DNA from: a virus
Strand: one strand, 5' to 3'
DNA length: 64,000 nt
IMG/VR virus record: IMGVR_UViG_3300029985_000036
Span: 1 to 64,000 of that record
The notes beneath the pieces are model-generated. The model did no database searches and was not told the DNA's origin. It saw nothing but the letters and a program-made list of their open reading frames with translations. The position numbers were made by a program, and so were the translations under genes. The number at the start of each line of letters is the position of its first letter. Within the stretch, counting starts at the first letter, position 1. Shown one piece after another: positions 33,813 through 41,872 of this stretch.

Positions 33813-34637
33813 ATGTCAGTTCTTCCAGAGGTCATGAACATAGAGATACTCTCTGATAAATTTGTTGGTAATTATTGTAGAGATATATTTTATCGTCCCT
33901 ATTTACGTAAGCTTCGCTACTTATATTTTGGTCTTGAACACAGTAACGATTTCTTTGTGTTCAGTGATACAGAAGACCTTAAATTTAAGTATTGTGAAGC
34001 ACTCCAAACAACAGGTATTGTTAAAATAACCAATGATCTACATCTTAGAGCAATCAACAATTGGTTTGCACGTCGTGGGATCGATCGTTCTGTTCCGATG
34101 TTGGTATATTTTGGCACTTTAATGACATTGTTAAGTAAAATATCCTGGGAATCTCCAGACATTAAAGTTAGACAAACCCCAGAAGGAGTTGTTCTATTTT
34201 CAGTAGGAGAAGAAATTGATGTTATGATTGCTAGACCCTGTGATACATATTTCACGTTAACCAAATTACAAGCTTATGTAGACAAATATAATACCATATT
34301 TTTCAATCCTACTCAACCAAGTCATCGGATATCTGTACCAGAAACAACAACTCCCAACAAACTGCAGCGTTTGTCGGTATCGTGTCAAGAGCTTTATGAC
34401 AACGGTTTTCTTGATAAAGATTGTTTTGATGTTAATCTTATGCTTCTTGCAGGACGAGATGTATTGTTAATCAAATCGCTATTACAAAAAAATACATCAT
34501 ACTCAAGTGGAATTCGTATCTGGTCAGATACCAGTCAACGATGTTTAAATTATGGCGGATACTATACGGATGCGAATGTTTCACTATGTGGTATTCGCGA
34601 TAATGTTTTCCTTTTTCCCAGAATCAAACCGGAGTAA
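33813..34637 (+). CDS. Hypothetical protein upstream of the frameshift gene
   Basis: 274 residues, mixed alpha/beta, with aromatic-rich N-terminus (YCRDIFYRPYLRKLRYLYFG). Weak ribosome site (AGAAAG). Stop at 34637 is followed six bases later by the next ATG, so the two genes are probably co-translated. No family is recognised; tail or baseplate assembly is suggested by the neighbour. Confidence 0.55.
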   Translation: MSVLPEVMNIEILSDKFVGNYCRDIFYRPYLRKLRYLYFGLEHSNDFFVFSDTEDLKFKYCEALQTTGIVKITNDLHLRAINNWFARRGIDRSVPMLVYFGTLMTLLSKISWESPDIKVRQTPEGVVLFSVGEEIDVMIARPCDTYFTLTKLQAYVDKYNTIFFNPTQPSHRISVPETTTPNKLQRLSVSCQELYDNGFLDKDCFDVNLMLLAGRDVLLIKSLLQKNTSYSSGIRIWSDTSQRCLNYGGYYTDANVSLCGIRDNVFLFPRIKPE

Positions 34638-34642
34638 AATAT

Positions 34643-36085
34643 ATGTCAATCGATGATGATAATGAAGTTGTCCCAGTTGAAGATACAATTGTTCCACCAG
34701 AAGTGACTATCGTTCCAGTAGAAGATGAAGATTCGGAAGTAACTGAAGAGACGTCTGAAGAAGTAACACCGGCACCTGTTATTGCCAAGATTCGTTTATT
34801 TCTAGAATCCCTAGACACCGAAGAATTATCTGCTTTGGTAGAGGCACGCCGTCGTCGTCTAGGAGATGATGCTTTTATTGTTTCCGCAACATCTCCGGGT
34901 AATTATGACTATTTATTGTCTGAACTCAGTGGTGCTCATAGCATCGAAGCAGATCGGTCACGTGCTTCTATTTCTTCTATCAAAGACTCTTCTTTGTTCA
35001 ATACCAAATTGGTTCGGGGCGGAAAGACCATTCTTGGTACCATGAAGCCACATCGTGCGGCTGGAAATGGTGCGATGTTGACAGGTGCCGACGCATTGGC
35101 AGCACTTGCAATTCGTGATAAATGGATGAAACGTGTTCCACTTTATAACAGTGGATTTTCTGTTGATATCATTGCACCAACATTGTCTGCGTTGAATACT
35201 TTCTTTAATAAAGCCCATGATGTTACCAATTCGTATGGTCGACAGTTTGGTGGATTGTTCTTCTATTTCCACGACTTGATGATTAAAGAAGCCATTGTAG
35301 AATTGGTACTTCCATTGATCATCAATTCTACTCTACGCAATGCAAAACGTGGTGACACCCTAGTTCGCAATATCAAACTTGTTGATCTCAAACTGATTCT
35401 GAATGCCATTGGCGCATTGATGTTTCCTGATGGTTTTAATTTTACGCATGTATGTTCGAACCCAGATGGTTCCTGTACCCATCATGAAGAGGTGTTGATT
35501 GACATCAACAAACTTGCACGATATGATTTTAGCAAGTTGACTGATGACTGTATTCATCACATGACTCGTCTGACAGATATTACACCAACCCAATTGAACA
35601 TCTATCAGGCACAGTTGGGCTTCAATGAAGTTGAGATTCGATACAAGCAGTATGGGTTCACCATGCAAATGCCAAGTCTGAATGACTATTTAGACTACGG
35701 TCGTAGCTACAATAGTGAACTTCTTAGTAATGTATTTGTTTCAAATCCAGATGCTGTTGTTCGGGCTGTTATGTTCTCGTATTATCAGATCTATACTCCC
35801 TTTATAGCAAAACTTACCTTGTATAATGAGGATGATTCTGTTGATTTTTGGACACTAGACAAAGATACTATCACTCATATGCTCCTGCGTCTCCAATCAG
35901 AAGACACAGAAGGCACATTGATCAAAAACTTCGATGACTTCATTGCCAATTCTGAAATCGGTCGTATCTGTTATCCTGCAGTTGCATGTCCTGCTTGTAA
36001 CTATGTACCAGGGAGTGGCTATTATACAGTCGATCCGACCTTGGCTTTTTTTATTCAATCGCTAATGAAATTAGACCAGACCTGA
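34643..36085 (+). CDS. Tail/baseplate-type protein with a -1 frameshift site near its end
   Basis: 480 residues in frame 0, ATG with GGAG eight bases upstream. Residues 1-45 are an acidic Val/Glu/Pro/Thr-rich linker (EDEDSEVTEETSEEV). The body contains a possible metal site: CSNPDGSCTHHEE (about 271-283) and a C-terminal ACPACNYVPG (about 450-459). Eleven residues before the frame-0 stop, codons GCT TTT TTT ATT include T_TTT_TTT, an in-phase -1 slippery heptamer (36046-36052). The -1 frame is open to 36447 and encodes a credible protein, so two products (480 and about 601 residues) are predicted, as in other phages where tail-assembly chaperones are made by frameshifting. The alternative is a homopolymer miscount (8 T would fuse the frames). 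Confidence 0.65.
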   Translation: MSIDDDNEVVPVEDTIVPPEVTIVPVEDEDSEVTEETSEEVTPAPVIAKIRLFLESLDTEELSALVEARRRRLGDDAFIVSATSPGNYDYLLSELSGAHSIEADRSRASISSIKDSSLFNTKLVRGGKTILGTMKPHRAAGNGAMLTGADALAALAIRDKWMKRVPLYNSGFSVDIIAPTLSALNTFFNKAHDVTNSYGRQFGGLFFYFHDLMIKEAIVELVLPLIINSTLRNAKRGDTLVRNIKLVDLKLILNAIGALMFPDGFNFTHVCSNPDGSCTHHEEVLIDINKLARYDFSKLTDDCIHHMTRLTDITPTQLNIYQAQLGFNEVEIRYKQYGFTMQMPSLNDYLDYGRSYNSELLSNVFVSNPDAVVRAVMFSYYQIYTPFIAKLTLYNEDDSVDFWTLDKDTITHMLLRLQSEDTEGTLIKNFDDFIANSEIGRICYPAVACPACNYVPGSGYYTVDPTLAFFIQSLMKLDQT

Positions 36086-36447
36086 TTTCAGATGTAAAAT
36101 ATCAAGACTATATCACACGGCTACGATATATTCAAGATACCGTTTTATCTGGAGTTAAAAATGGTATCGATCGGTTCTCTGCAATCATTGCTTTCAATGA
36201 ATCATTTTATCAACTGCGCACAACTGCACCTTCAATGTTAAATGATGTTGCATATGTTTCAAGAACTGGATATCACAATACCATTTGTGAAATTGATCCA
36301 CTTGCAAAACTAGTTGCACAATATCTCGTTACCACAGATTGGGTAGAACGATATGGTCTTTCCTATGAGGCCACTCTGCAGTTAACTTATGCAGAGTGGA
36401 TTCGTATGCAAAATGCTCTCAATTCTCGATCAACCGTACCAAGTTAA
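36046..36447 (+). CDS. -1 frame extension of the 34643 gene (about 130 residues)
   Basis: From the T heptamer the -1 frame continues LGFFYSIANEIRPDLISDVK and runs without a stop to TAA at 36445-36447. Its sequence is balanced and protein-like (for example DPLAKLVAQYLVTTDWVERY). The first ATG in this frame is 36235, which lacks a good ribosome site, and the 36086-36234 stretch before it is equally protein-like. This favours production as an extension rather than an independent 70-residue protein. Confidence 0.6.
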   Translation, partial: FFYSIANEIRPDLISDVKYQDYITRLRYIQDTVLSGVKNGIDRFSAIIAFNESFYQLRTTAPSMLNDVAYVSRTGYHNTICEIDPLAKLVAQYLVTTDWVERYGLSYEATLQLTYAEWIRMQNALNSRSTVPS

Positions 36448-36476
36448 ATCTTATTAAAAGTATAGGGATAAAATAT

Positions 36477-38357
36477 ATGCTCGACGGCCAACAAACGATT
36501 ACTGGAAATCACAACGTTACCAACACCTTGAGTGGTACAGAGTTCTACACTCACGTGATTTCAACATGTCAACAGATTTATGATGTGTTGGTAGCACATT
36601 GTGGTCCCCATGCGACAGATGCACTTATCATTCAACCGAATGATGGACGAAATCTCAAAGATCCAATCTATGCCATCTTCACCAAAGATGGCATTAACAT
36701 TGTTCGATCTATCGAATTTGTAAGTCCCATTCAAAAACACATCCAAAACTTGGTTGCTTATGTTGGTAGTCGCGTTGATGCAAAAAGTCATGACGGCACA
36801 ACAACTGCTATGTTGTTCTTTACCTCGTTGGTTATGGAGTATTACACCAACATTAACGATTGTTTGGTAGCAGGACAATTACCAGACTATCGGCTGATGA
36901 AAAAAGAGTTACATACCACCTTTCAGTTGCTGATTGATGGGTTAGAAGAGGCAGTTGTCACTGTTGATAGTTTTGCTAAAGACAAACAGCTTACACGAAA
37001 AGAAGCTGTTCGTTATGTCGCATATCATCAAGCCATGCTGTCTAGCAAAGGTGATACCGAACTATCTGATGCTATTGTAGAGGTGGTTGAAACTCTACCT
37101 GTCGAGTTGTATGGATTGTTTTCTGTTTCTCAATCAAAGATTGAAACGGATCATCGATTCACAGTAACTCATGATGATTTTGATTTCACGATGAATGTCA
37201 TCAGCAATCTTGATGATATGAATCATCGAATGGGAACTGAGTATCTGGCCGAGTCGTGTGATCTGATTGTCTCTGAAGATGATCTGGTCCGTGGCAACCC
37301 AGCACTTACGTTGATCGAAGATCATCTTACAAATGCACATGCAGGAAATCGTACTTGTGATTTAGTTATTGTCACTAAATCCATGGATGCAACTCTCATC
37401 GGTATGATTTCAACGTATAATCGTAGCAACAAATACAAAATCATTGTATTTCCTTTCAGCACACACAAACCCTATAGTAGTCGTGTTACTTTGTTAAGTG
37501 CCGTTGCTGCAGTAGCAAGTGTCTCTTCCTTGGTAGAACACGTCATTGATCCAACCCTTCCCTACCTCATTCAGAATGCCAAAGTGCATTATCACAATCG
37601 TCGATTGTTCCTAAGCAATCTCTATCAGAAAGATGGTTCTCCTTATCATCCCTCATTTCAGGATAAACATCGTTTTCTACCATATACCCTAATGGTAGCA
37701 GATATTCGAACTGAACTTGAAGGATTCACATCTGGTCGTCGTCGTATTGAAACTGCGGCCGATAGTGCCATGTATGAAGACTATGTTGACATCTATCGTC
37801 GAATGATTAGTTCGGATATTCGCAATCTTCAGATTTCTGGAATGCGTCATGATACCCTTGCAGATCATGATGTTCTGCAAGATGCATTTGGTGCTGTGTT
37901 ATCTTCGCTTGAACATGGTTTTGTATTCGATGGATATCTCAAACTTCAGATTGCACTCGATCTAGAAGGGATTAGTAGTGATTCCGAGATGATCGTTAGT
38001 CGAACTGTTTGGAATGTTTTGAAAACTGTGCATAAGCGGGATGCACAAACCATAATTAAAATTGGACTTCAGCCAGTCCAGGAGCTTTCACAATTTGCTG
38101 ACCGAATGGATATGGTTGCTTATCAAGTCAAAGCTAATCATAACTCATATCTTTACTATCCAGTGGATAGTGATCCTACTAAGCGACTTGATGAAACACA
38201 ACCAGTTGGTAATGGGTTGATTCCAGAAGTAACGCCTGTTCTTCAACCAGCCGATAGCTATCGTGAATTGTTCAAGCGCGTAGAAGATCTACTGCCAAAG
38301 TTGATCAACACAAGCCGTGCTATTATTCCGAATACGGTTAATGCAACAACGACCTGA
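36477..38357 (+). CDS. GroEL-like phage chaperonin
   Basis: 626 residues from ATG 36477 (AGGGA eight bases upstream; the frame opens earlier at 36396). Equatorial-domain features of GroEL: a CGPHATDAL nucleotide-loop (cellular LGPKGRN), IFTKDGINIVRSIEF (cellular ITKDGVSVAREIEL), and SHDGTTTAMLFFTSL at about 104-118 with the catalytic Asp of GDGTTT retained. Apical and second equatorial parts are divergent (VAAVASVSSLVEHV). At 626 residues it is longer than the about 548 of bacterial GroEL. No GroES homologue is visible nearby. Phage chaperonins of this type are known from phiEL, OBP and AR9 and fold phage proteins, working as single or double rings. Confidence 0.85.
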   Translation: MLDGQQTITGNHNVTNTLSGTEFYTHVISTCQQIYDVLVAHCGPHATDALIIQPNDGRNLKDPIYAIFTKDGINIVRSIEFVSPIQKHIQNLVAYVGSRVDAKSHDGTTTAMLFFTSLVMEYYTNINDCLVAGQLPDYRLMKKELHTTFQLLIDGLEEAVVTVDSFAKDKQLTRKEAVRYVAYHQAMLSSKGDTELSDAIVEVVETLPVELYGLFSVSQSKIETDHRFTVTHDDFDFTMNVISNLDDMNHRMGTEYLAESCDLIVSEDDLVRGNPALTLIEDHLTNAHAGNRTCDLVIVTKSMDATLIGMISTYNRSNKYKIIVFPFSTHKPYSSRVTLLSAVAAVASVSSLVEHVIDPTLPYLIQNAKVHYHNRRLFLSNLYQKDGSPYHPSFQDKHRFLPYTLMVADIRTELEGFTSGRRRIETAADSAMYEDYVDIYRRMISSDIRNLQISGMRHDTLADHDVLQDAFGAVLSSLEHGFVFDGYLKLQIALDLEGISSDSEMIVSRTVWNVLKTVHKRDAQTIIKIGLQPVQELSQFADRMDMVAYQVKANHNSYLYYPVDSDPTKRLDETQPVGNGLIPEVTPVLQPADSYRELFKRVEDLLPKLINTSRAIIPNTVNATTT

Positions 38358-38390
38358 TTGTGATACTATGAGTTTTATGAGGAGTAGGTT

Positions 38391-38852
38391 ATGAGTGGTT
38401 CGACATTATTGGTAAATCAAGCTGTCATCGGAGAGACAGTTACATTTACGTCTAAAAATCCAGTCGATCCGACTGTGTATAAAGGCATTATCACAGGTAT
38501 CATTACACCTGCTCTTGCCACCACCTTCGGTTTCGATTCTGTTTCTTACAATGCTGGAGTACAGCGAGCGGATCCTACCGTAGGTTCTATTTCTGTACTC
38601 AACTATTTTGTTATTACACTCACCAACAACCAGCCTGCTCCAGCTAATCGTTTGTTTGCAAATGAATGGATCGCAGCTGGTTCTTTCTCAGTCATCCAGA
38701 GCGCCACTGTTTACAATATCAATGTGTATGATATTCCAGCAACTGGTCTCAATGCGATTATAACTGTTCTTCGTTCCGCTGGATTTAATGCGGTTCCTGT
38801 AACCGCCCCATCGGGAGCAGCCTTGAGTCAGGGTTCTACCACTACTCCGTAA
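38391..38852 (+). CDS. Virion-type beta-rich protein, unknown function
   Basis: 153 residues, ATG with GAGGAG six bases upstream. Beta-rich with low charge (SGSTLLVNQAVIGETVTFTS; GIITGIITPALATTFGFD) and a Ser/Thr/Pro tail. It is the last gene of the plus-strand unit, directly downstream of the chaperonin, and a palindromic hairpin follows. Composition suggests a structural or decoration protein; whether it is a client of the chaperonin is speculation. Confidence 0.6.
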   Translation: MSGSTLLVNQAVIGETVTFTSKNPVDPTVYKGIITGIITPALATTFGFDSVSYNAGVQRADPTVGSISVLNYFVITLTNNQPAPANRLFANEWIAAGSFSVIQSATVYNINVYDIPATGLNAIITVLRSAGFNAVPVTAPSGAALSQGSTTTP

Positions 38853-38947
38853 CATGGCACAGTGCATTTATATCACCACAAACAACAACCGGTAATAAGC
38901 TGTTGTGGTTGATATATTTGTGTTGTTAATAAAAAAAGAAGAAGAAG

Positions 38948-38983
38948 AAGAGTAGGATGTGGCATATGCCACATCCTACTCTT
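38948..38983. terminator. Bidirectional palindromic hairpin
   Basis: AAGAGTAGGATGTGGCAT / ATGCCACATCCTACTCTT, a perfect 36-base palindrome with the GGCATATGCC core, between genes ending at 38852 (plus) and 38988 (minus). A purine run (AAAAAAAGAAGAAGAAG) precedes it on the plus strand, so U-rich RNA follows it on the minus-strand transcript. Confidence 0.7.
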
Positions 38984-38987
38984 TCTC

Positions 38988-39341
38988 TCATTGTACTGAA
39001 CGACCGGTCCATCCCTCGATCTTCATTGCTTCAGCCACATGTGGATCGAGAGTTGCATATGGTGCGCAACAATACCAATCGAAGTAATCCCCACGCCCAA
39101 TAATCGCGGCAATCAAATCCCCAGCAGAACGAAAGCTATAACCCGCAGTATCACCGTTGGTGTGTGTCCACTCCATATTGGCGAGAGATCCCCACACGGC
39201 TTTGCAGAGATCATCATCATTCAGCATGTGCTCACCAAGAGCGCGATTGACAGCGACTTCAAACGTATCCTGTAGATCTAAAGCTCGACCTCCAGGAACA
39301 CCACCAACACCACCAAAGCTCTTTGGTACATAATCTGACAT
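38988..39341 (-). CDS. Hypothetical soluble protein
   Basis: 117 residues from ATG 39341 (MSDYVPKSFGGVGGVPGGRA), with AGAAGGA upstream; the frame opens at 39368 but lacks a site there. A Gly-rich N-terminus is followed by a compact helical region with Trp, Asp and Gly (GDLIAAIIGRGDYFDWYCCA). No family is recognised. Confidence 0.6.
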   Translation of the reverse strand: MSDYVPKSFGGVGGVPGGRALDLQDTFEVAVNRALGEHMLNDDDLCKAVWGSLANMEWTHTNGDTAGYSFRSAGDLIAAIIGRGDYFDWYCCAPYATLDPHVAEAMKIEGWTGRSVQ

Positions 39342-39380
39342 ATTCAACGTCCTTCTGTTTAGAGACAACCAAACGTGGGT

Positions 39381-39410
39381 TTACATTCCCAGTAGAATCG
39401 CGATCAACAT
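39381..39410 (-). CDS. Possible nine-residue hydrophobic micropeptide (MLIAILLGM)
   Basis: ATG at 39410 is preceded by AGGAGG with five-base spacing, the strongest ribosome site in this region, and TAA follows after nine codons. It lies between the lipoprotein gene and the 117-residue gene. It may be a translated leader, a coupling element for the downstream gene, or a chance ORF. Confidence 0.35.
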   Translation of the reverse strand: MLIAILLGM

Positions 39411-39448
39411 AATTACCTCCTAAAATACCGGTATCCTAAAAGTCGATA

Positions 39449-39955
39449 TTAGCCTTGAATGACTACAGTTTCAAGTGCCAACCTAATACGTTTGCCGAAT
39501 CTTGGTGTTTTACAAACATTGGCAACCTCACCAAAGGATTCCCAGAAACGAGGAGCCACTTCTTTGATCAGAATGTCATATTCAATGTCTTCAGCTACCG
39601 GTTTATTCAAGACGGCATATTGGGCGGTTACCATGGCTCCCATATGCCGAATGGTAATAACACCAGACCCATTATCAAAACGATCCATAACTGTTACAAT
39701 TTCAGATGGATCAATTTCACCGTGTTCATGTAGAAGAAATTTCTGTTGTGCCTCATTCAGATTCGATTCGAGCTCCAGTGTATATACAACTGGTGCATAG
39801 ATCGAACTGAATACCGGAGGTTCCACTGGAAGTTCTTCTGCTTCCTTTTTGATCGAAGCTGATTTTGTTTTTGAAGAACAGGAAGCAACAATTCCGATTC
39901 CACCAAGAACCAGCAGAGCAGTAGCAGAGATTCCAGCAACGAGTAGTTTTGACAT
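39449..39955 (-). CDS. Predicted lipoprotein
   Basis: 168 residues. The N-terminus is a classical lipoprotein signal: MSKLLVAGISATALLVLGG then IGIVASC, with lipobox V-A-S-C at 23-26, followed by SSKTKSASIKKE. The mature part is soluble, acidic and beta/alpha (EDIEYDILIKEVAPRFWES). In phages, lipoproteins are outer-membrane spanins or superinfection-exclusion proteins; the mature part is longer than a typical o-spanin, so exclusion or receptor masking is equally possible. AAAAGG precedes the ATG. If the Cys is not lipidated it would be a simple anchored protein. Confidence 0.55.
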   Translation of the reverse strand: MSKLLVAGISATALLVLGGIGIVASCSSKTKSASIKKEAEELPVEPPVFSSIYAPVVYTLELESNLNEAQQKFLLHEHGEIDPSEIVTVMDRFDNGSGVITIRHMGAMVTAQYAVLNKPVAEDIEYDILIKEVAPRFWESFGEVANVCKTPRFGKRIRLALETVVIQG

Positions 39956-39997
39956 GATGCACCTTTTGTGTTGAGTTTGGGTATAGCAGAAAGATCA

Positions 39998-40183
39998 TTA
40001 CGCCATTGGGTATCGAGTGGATCTCCATACTGTCTTATTACAAATATCACCAAGATGCCATAATTGCATATCGGTGATATCATCACAAGAAGATTTGTGA
40101 ATCTGAGGATATAGTTCATCCTCAAGAATCTGCACTGGGGAATACAGAAGGGGAGGATTATTGATCGGAATCTCAATGGGCAT
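39998..40183 (-). CDS. 61-residue hypothetical protein
   Basis: ATG 40183 with AAAGGAG eight bases upstream, a strong site. It begins MPIEIPINNPPLLYSPVQIL and contains two Cys (SSCDD, GDICNK). First gene after a TATATTAC element (40225-40247). No family is recognised. Confidence 0.65.
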   Translation of the reverse strand: MPIEIPINNPPLLYSPVQILEDELYPQIHKSSCDDITDMQLWHLGDICNKTVWRSTRYPMA

Positions 40184-40224
40184 GAGAAAACTCCTTTGAG
40201 TAAATACAGAGTTGTATTACTTCA

Positions 40225-40247
40225 AATAAGTAATATATATTTCAATG
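40225..40247 (-). promoter_or_regulatory. Putative early promoter element (TATATTAC)
   Basis: Minus strand CATTGAAATATATATTACTT contains an exact TATATTAC, the reported phiKZ early-promoter core, about 45 to 65 bases upstream of the gene starting at 40183. Confidence 0.55.
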
Positions 40248-40261
40248 AGAATGAACTCCAG

Positions 40262-40293
40262 GTAGAACAGGATCCTAATGGATCCTGTTCTAC
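40262..40293 (-). terminator. Hairpin after the metalloprotease gene
   Basis: GTAGAACAGGATCC / GGATCCTGTTCTAC, 14 perfect pairs around TAAT, 11 bases past the stop at 40304. Confidence 0.7.
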
Positions 40294-40303
40294 TTATGGG
40301 ATC

Positions 40304-41782
40304 TCAGAGATTTTTAAGTCGAGCGGCATGGTAGAACAGTGGGTTCTTAATTAGGTTATTAGATAGTTGTTGTAAGATGTCATAATCTGAAGAAAGGGAG
40401 GCTGTGCGCAGTCCATCGAGAACCGATCCTCGAGACAATATACGCATGATTGTTCCCCAGAATAGCTGGCGTATTTTAAATCCATTTGTCTTTTTTATGT
40501 CACTGATAGTTTTTAAAAGATCTTTTGTATCATTGACAAAATATACTCGAAGTTCATCACTCAAGGAATCATCTTTGAAAACAACCATATTGTTATGAAG
40601 AATATGTTCGAGGCGTAGTAATATTGGATCATATACATTGTTGTTAATGTAGAAAAGCATGCCAAATGTAGATATAAGGAATCCAAGTGATCCAAGAATA
40701 ACTTTAATTGTAGTATGGGCATTAATCGCATCTGTTATAACAGACCGTGCTGCACCAATTGTATCTAATTTTTTTAAAGCAGAGGCTAAAGCTGCACCAA
40801 GACCATGTCTAGAAACAAACTCATCTGCAATACGTTCATTATAACCAGCATTGGATTCTGTTATTACGAGATCTGAAGACTTATGAGAACTGCTATTAAT
40901 AGTTCCAAATCGACCAGCTTCCATCAATCGGGAAACAAATGCTGAGGCCAATGATCCTAAAAAGTTTAAGGCAATACTAAATATAACTGGATTCAGACTC
41001 TTATTTTGTGCAGGAGTATTTTTTATATCAACAATGATCGTATCGAATGCTTTAGACCATTCGGTATTTGGGTGTTGTTTGACTGCAGTTTCTAATGTTG
41101 AAAGAGTAGTTATAGCTGTGGTATCATCAGCATTTTCACTAAGATATCGAATACTATTACCTGCTATATCTGCTCGATGATATACATCAGCCATGTGTTC
41201 ATATATACTAATAGCATGACCACATTCATGTAGAATGACAGCAGCATGTTCTTCTGCTGTCCATGGAACAATAGTAATATTAGTTTCGTTTCCAAGATAC
41301 GTGCATACAAATAAATGTAATTGCATCAAATAGTTTGATGGTTTTGCAGTAAATGCACCTTTAGTTAAATCGATTGTTGTATCGAGAGAATCAAATAATG
41401 TTGGATTAAATTCTGTATTGCTATACGAAGAAGTTCCAGAAAAGAAATCTTGTCCGATTTCTGATTCCATCCAATCTGCATTTTTAAACATAGGAACCAT
41501 CATACAATTAAATATCCTGGCATCATGGCACATCACCATAGTGTTCATATTTAATTCTGTGGTTAAAAGTTGTTGTACTTTTGGACCAAATACATCATTG
41601 CCATATTTTTTGGCTGCTTTTAATCGTGCACTCGTTGCAATTGGAATCTTACCATCTGGTAATATAATTCTTGTTGTTTCTATCCAAGTAAGAAATTCAT
41701 TACAAATGCTCACTAATTTCTTAGCAAGTGAACTTTCTGTCTGAAAAGCAATTCGTTCAAAAGAAGCAATGGATTCAAACAT
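40304..41782 (-). CDS. Membrane zinc metalloprotease, M48-like
   Basis: 492 residues from ATG 41782 (MFESIASFERIAFQTESS), with GGGGATTGG upstream; the frame's TTG start at 41797 is poorer. Contains the zinc motif HECGH at about 183-187 in AAVILHECGHAISIYEH, and downstream NERIADEFVSRHGLGAAL (about 313-330), matching the M48 third-ligand pattern E-x-x-A-D. Two hydrophobic segments follow the motif (about 257-275 and 355-376, VILGSLGFLISTFGMLFYI), placing it in a membrane. It could process phage or host membrane proteins; the target is unknown. I know of no characterised phage M48 protease to compare. Confidence 0.7.
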   Translation of the reverse strand: MFESIASFERIAFQTESSLAKKLVSICNEFLTWIETTRIILPDGKIPIATSARLKAAKKYGNDVFGPKVQQLLTTELNMNTMVMCHDARIFNCMMVPMFKNADWMESEIGQDFFSGTSSYSNTEFNPTLFDSLDTTIDLTKGAFTAKPSNYLMQLHLFVCTYLGNETNITIVPWTAEEHAAVILHECGHAISIYEHMADVYHRADIAGNSIRYLSENADDTTAITTLSTLETAVKQHPNTEWSKAFDTIIVDIKNTPAQNKSLNPVIFSIALNFLGSLASAFVSRLMEAGRFGTINSSSHKSSDLVITESNAGYNERIADEFVSRHGLGAALASALKKLDTIGAARSVITDAINAHTTIKVILGSLGFLISTFGMLFYINNNVYDPILLRLEHILHNNMVVFKDDSLSDELRVYFVNDTKDLLKTISDIKKTNGFKIRQLFWGTIMRILSRGSVLDGLRTASLSSDYDILQQLSNNLIKNPLFYHAARLKNL

Positions 41783-41802
41783 AACACCAATCCCCAAAAC
41801 CT

Positions 41803-41855
41803 ACTATGTTGTATGCGACGGTCGGCTATAATAAGACCACTGCATACAACACAGT
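41803..41855 (-). terminator. Imperfect hairpin with nested stem
   Basis: ACTATGTTGTATGC (41803-41816) pairs with GCATACAACACAGT (41842-41855), 13 of 14. Inside lies a second pair GGTC / GACC. It is downstream of the gene ending at 41873 and upstream of the protease start. It could be a terminator, an mRNA processing site or a regulator of protease translation. Confidence 0.45.
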
Positions 41856-41872
41856 GGGGAAACTTATCAAAT

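Noticed and set aside
36235-36447. Independent 70-residue gene
   Set aside because: Its ATG lacks a good ribosome site and the same frame is protein-like well upstream of it, so a -1 extension of the preceding gene explains it better.
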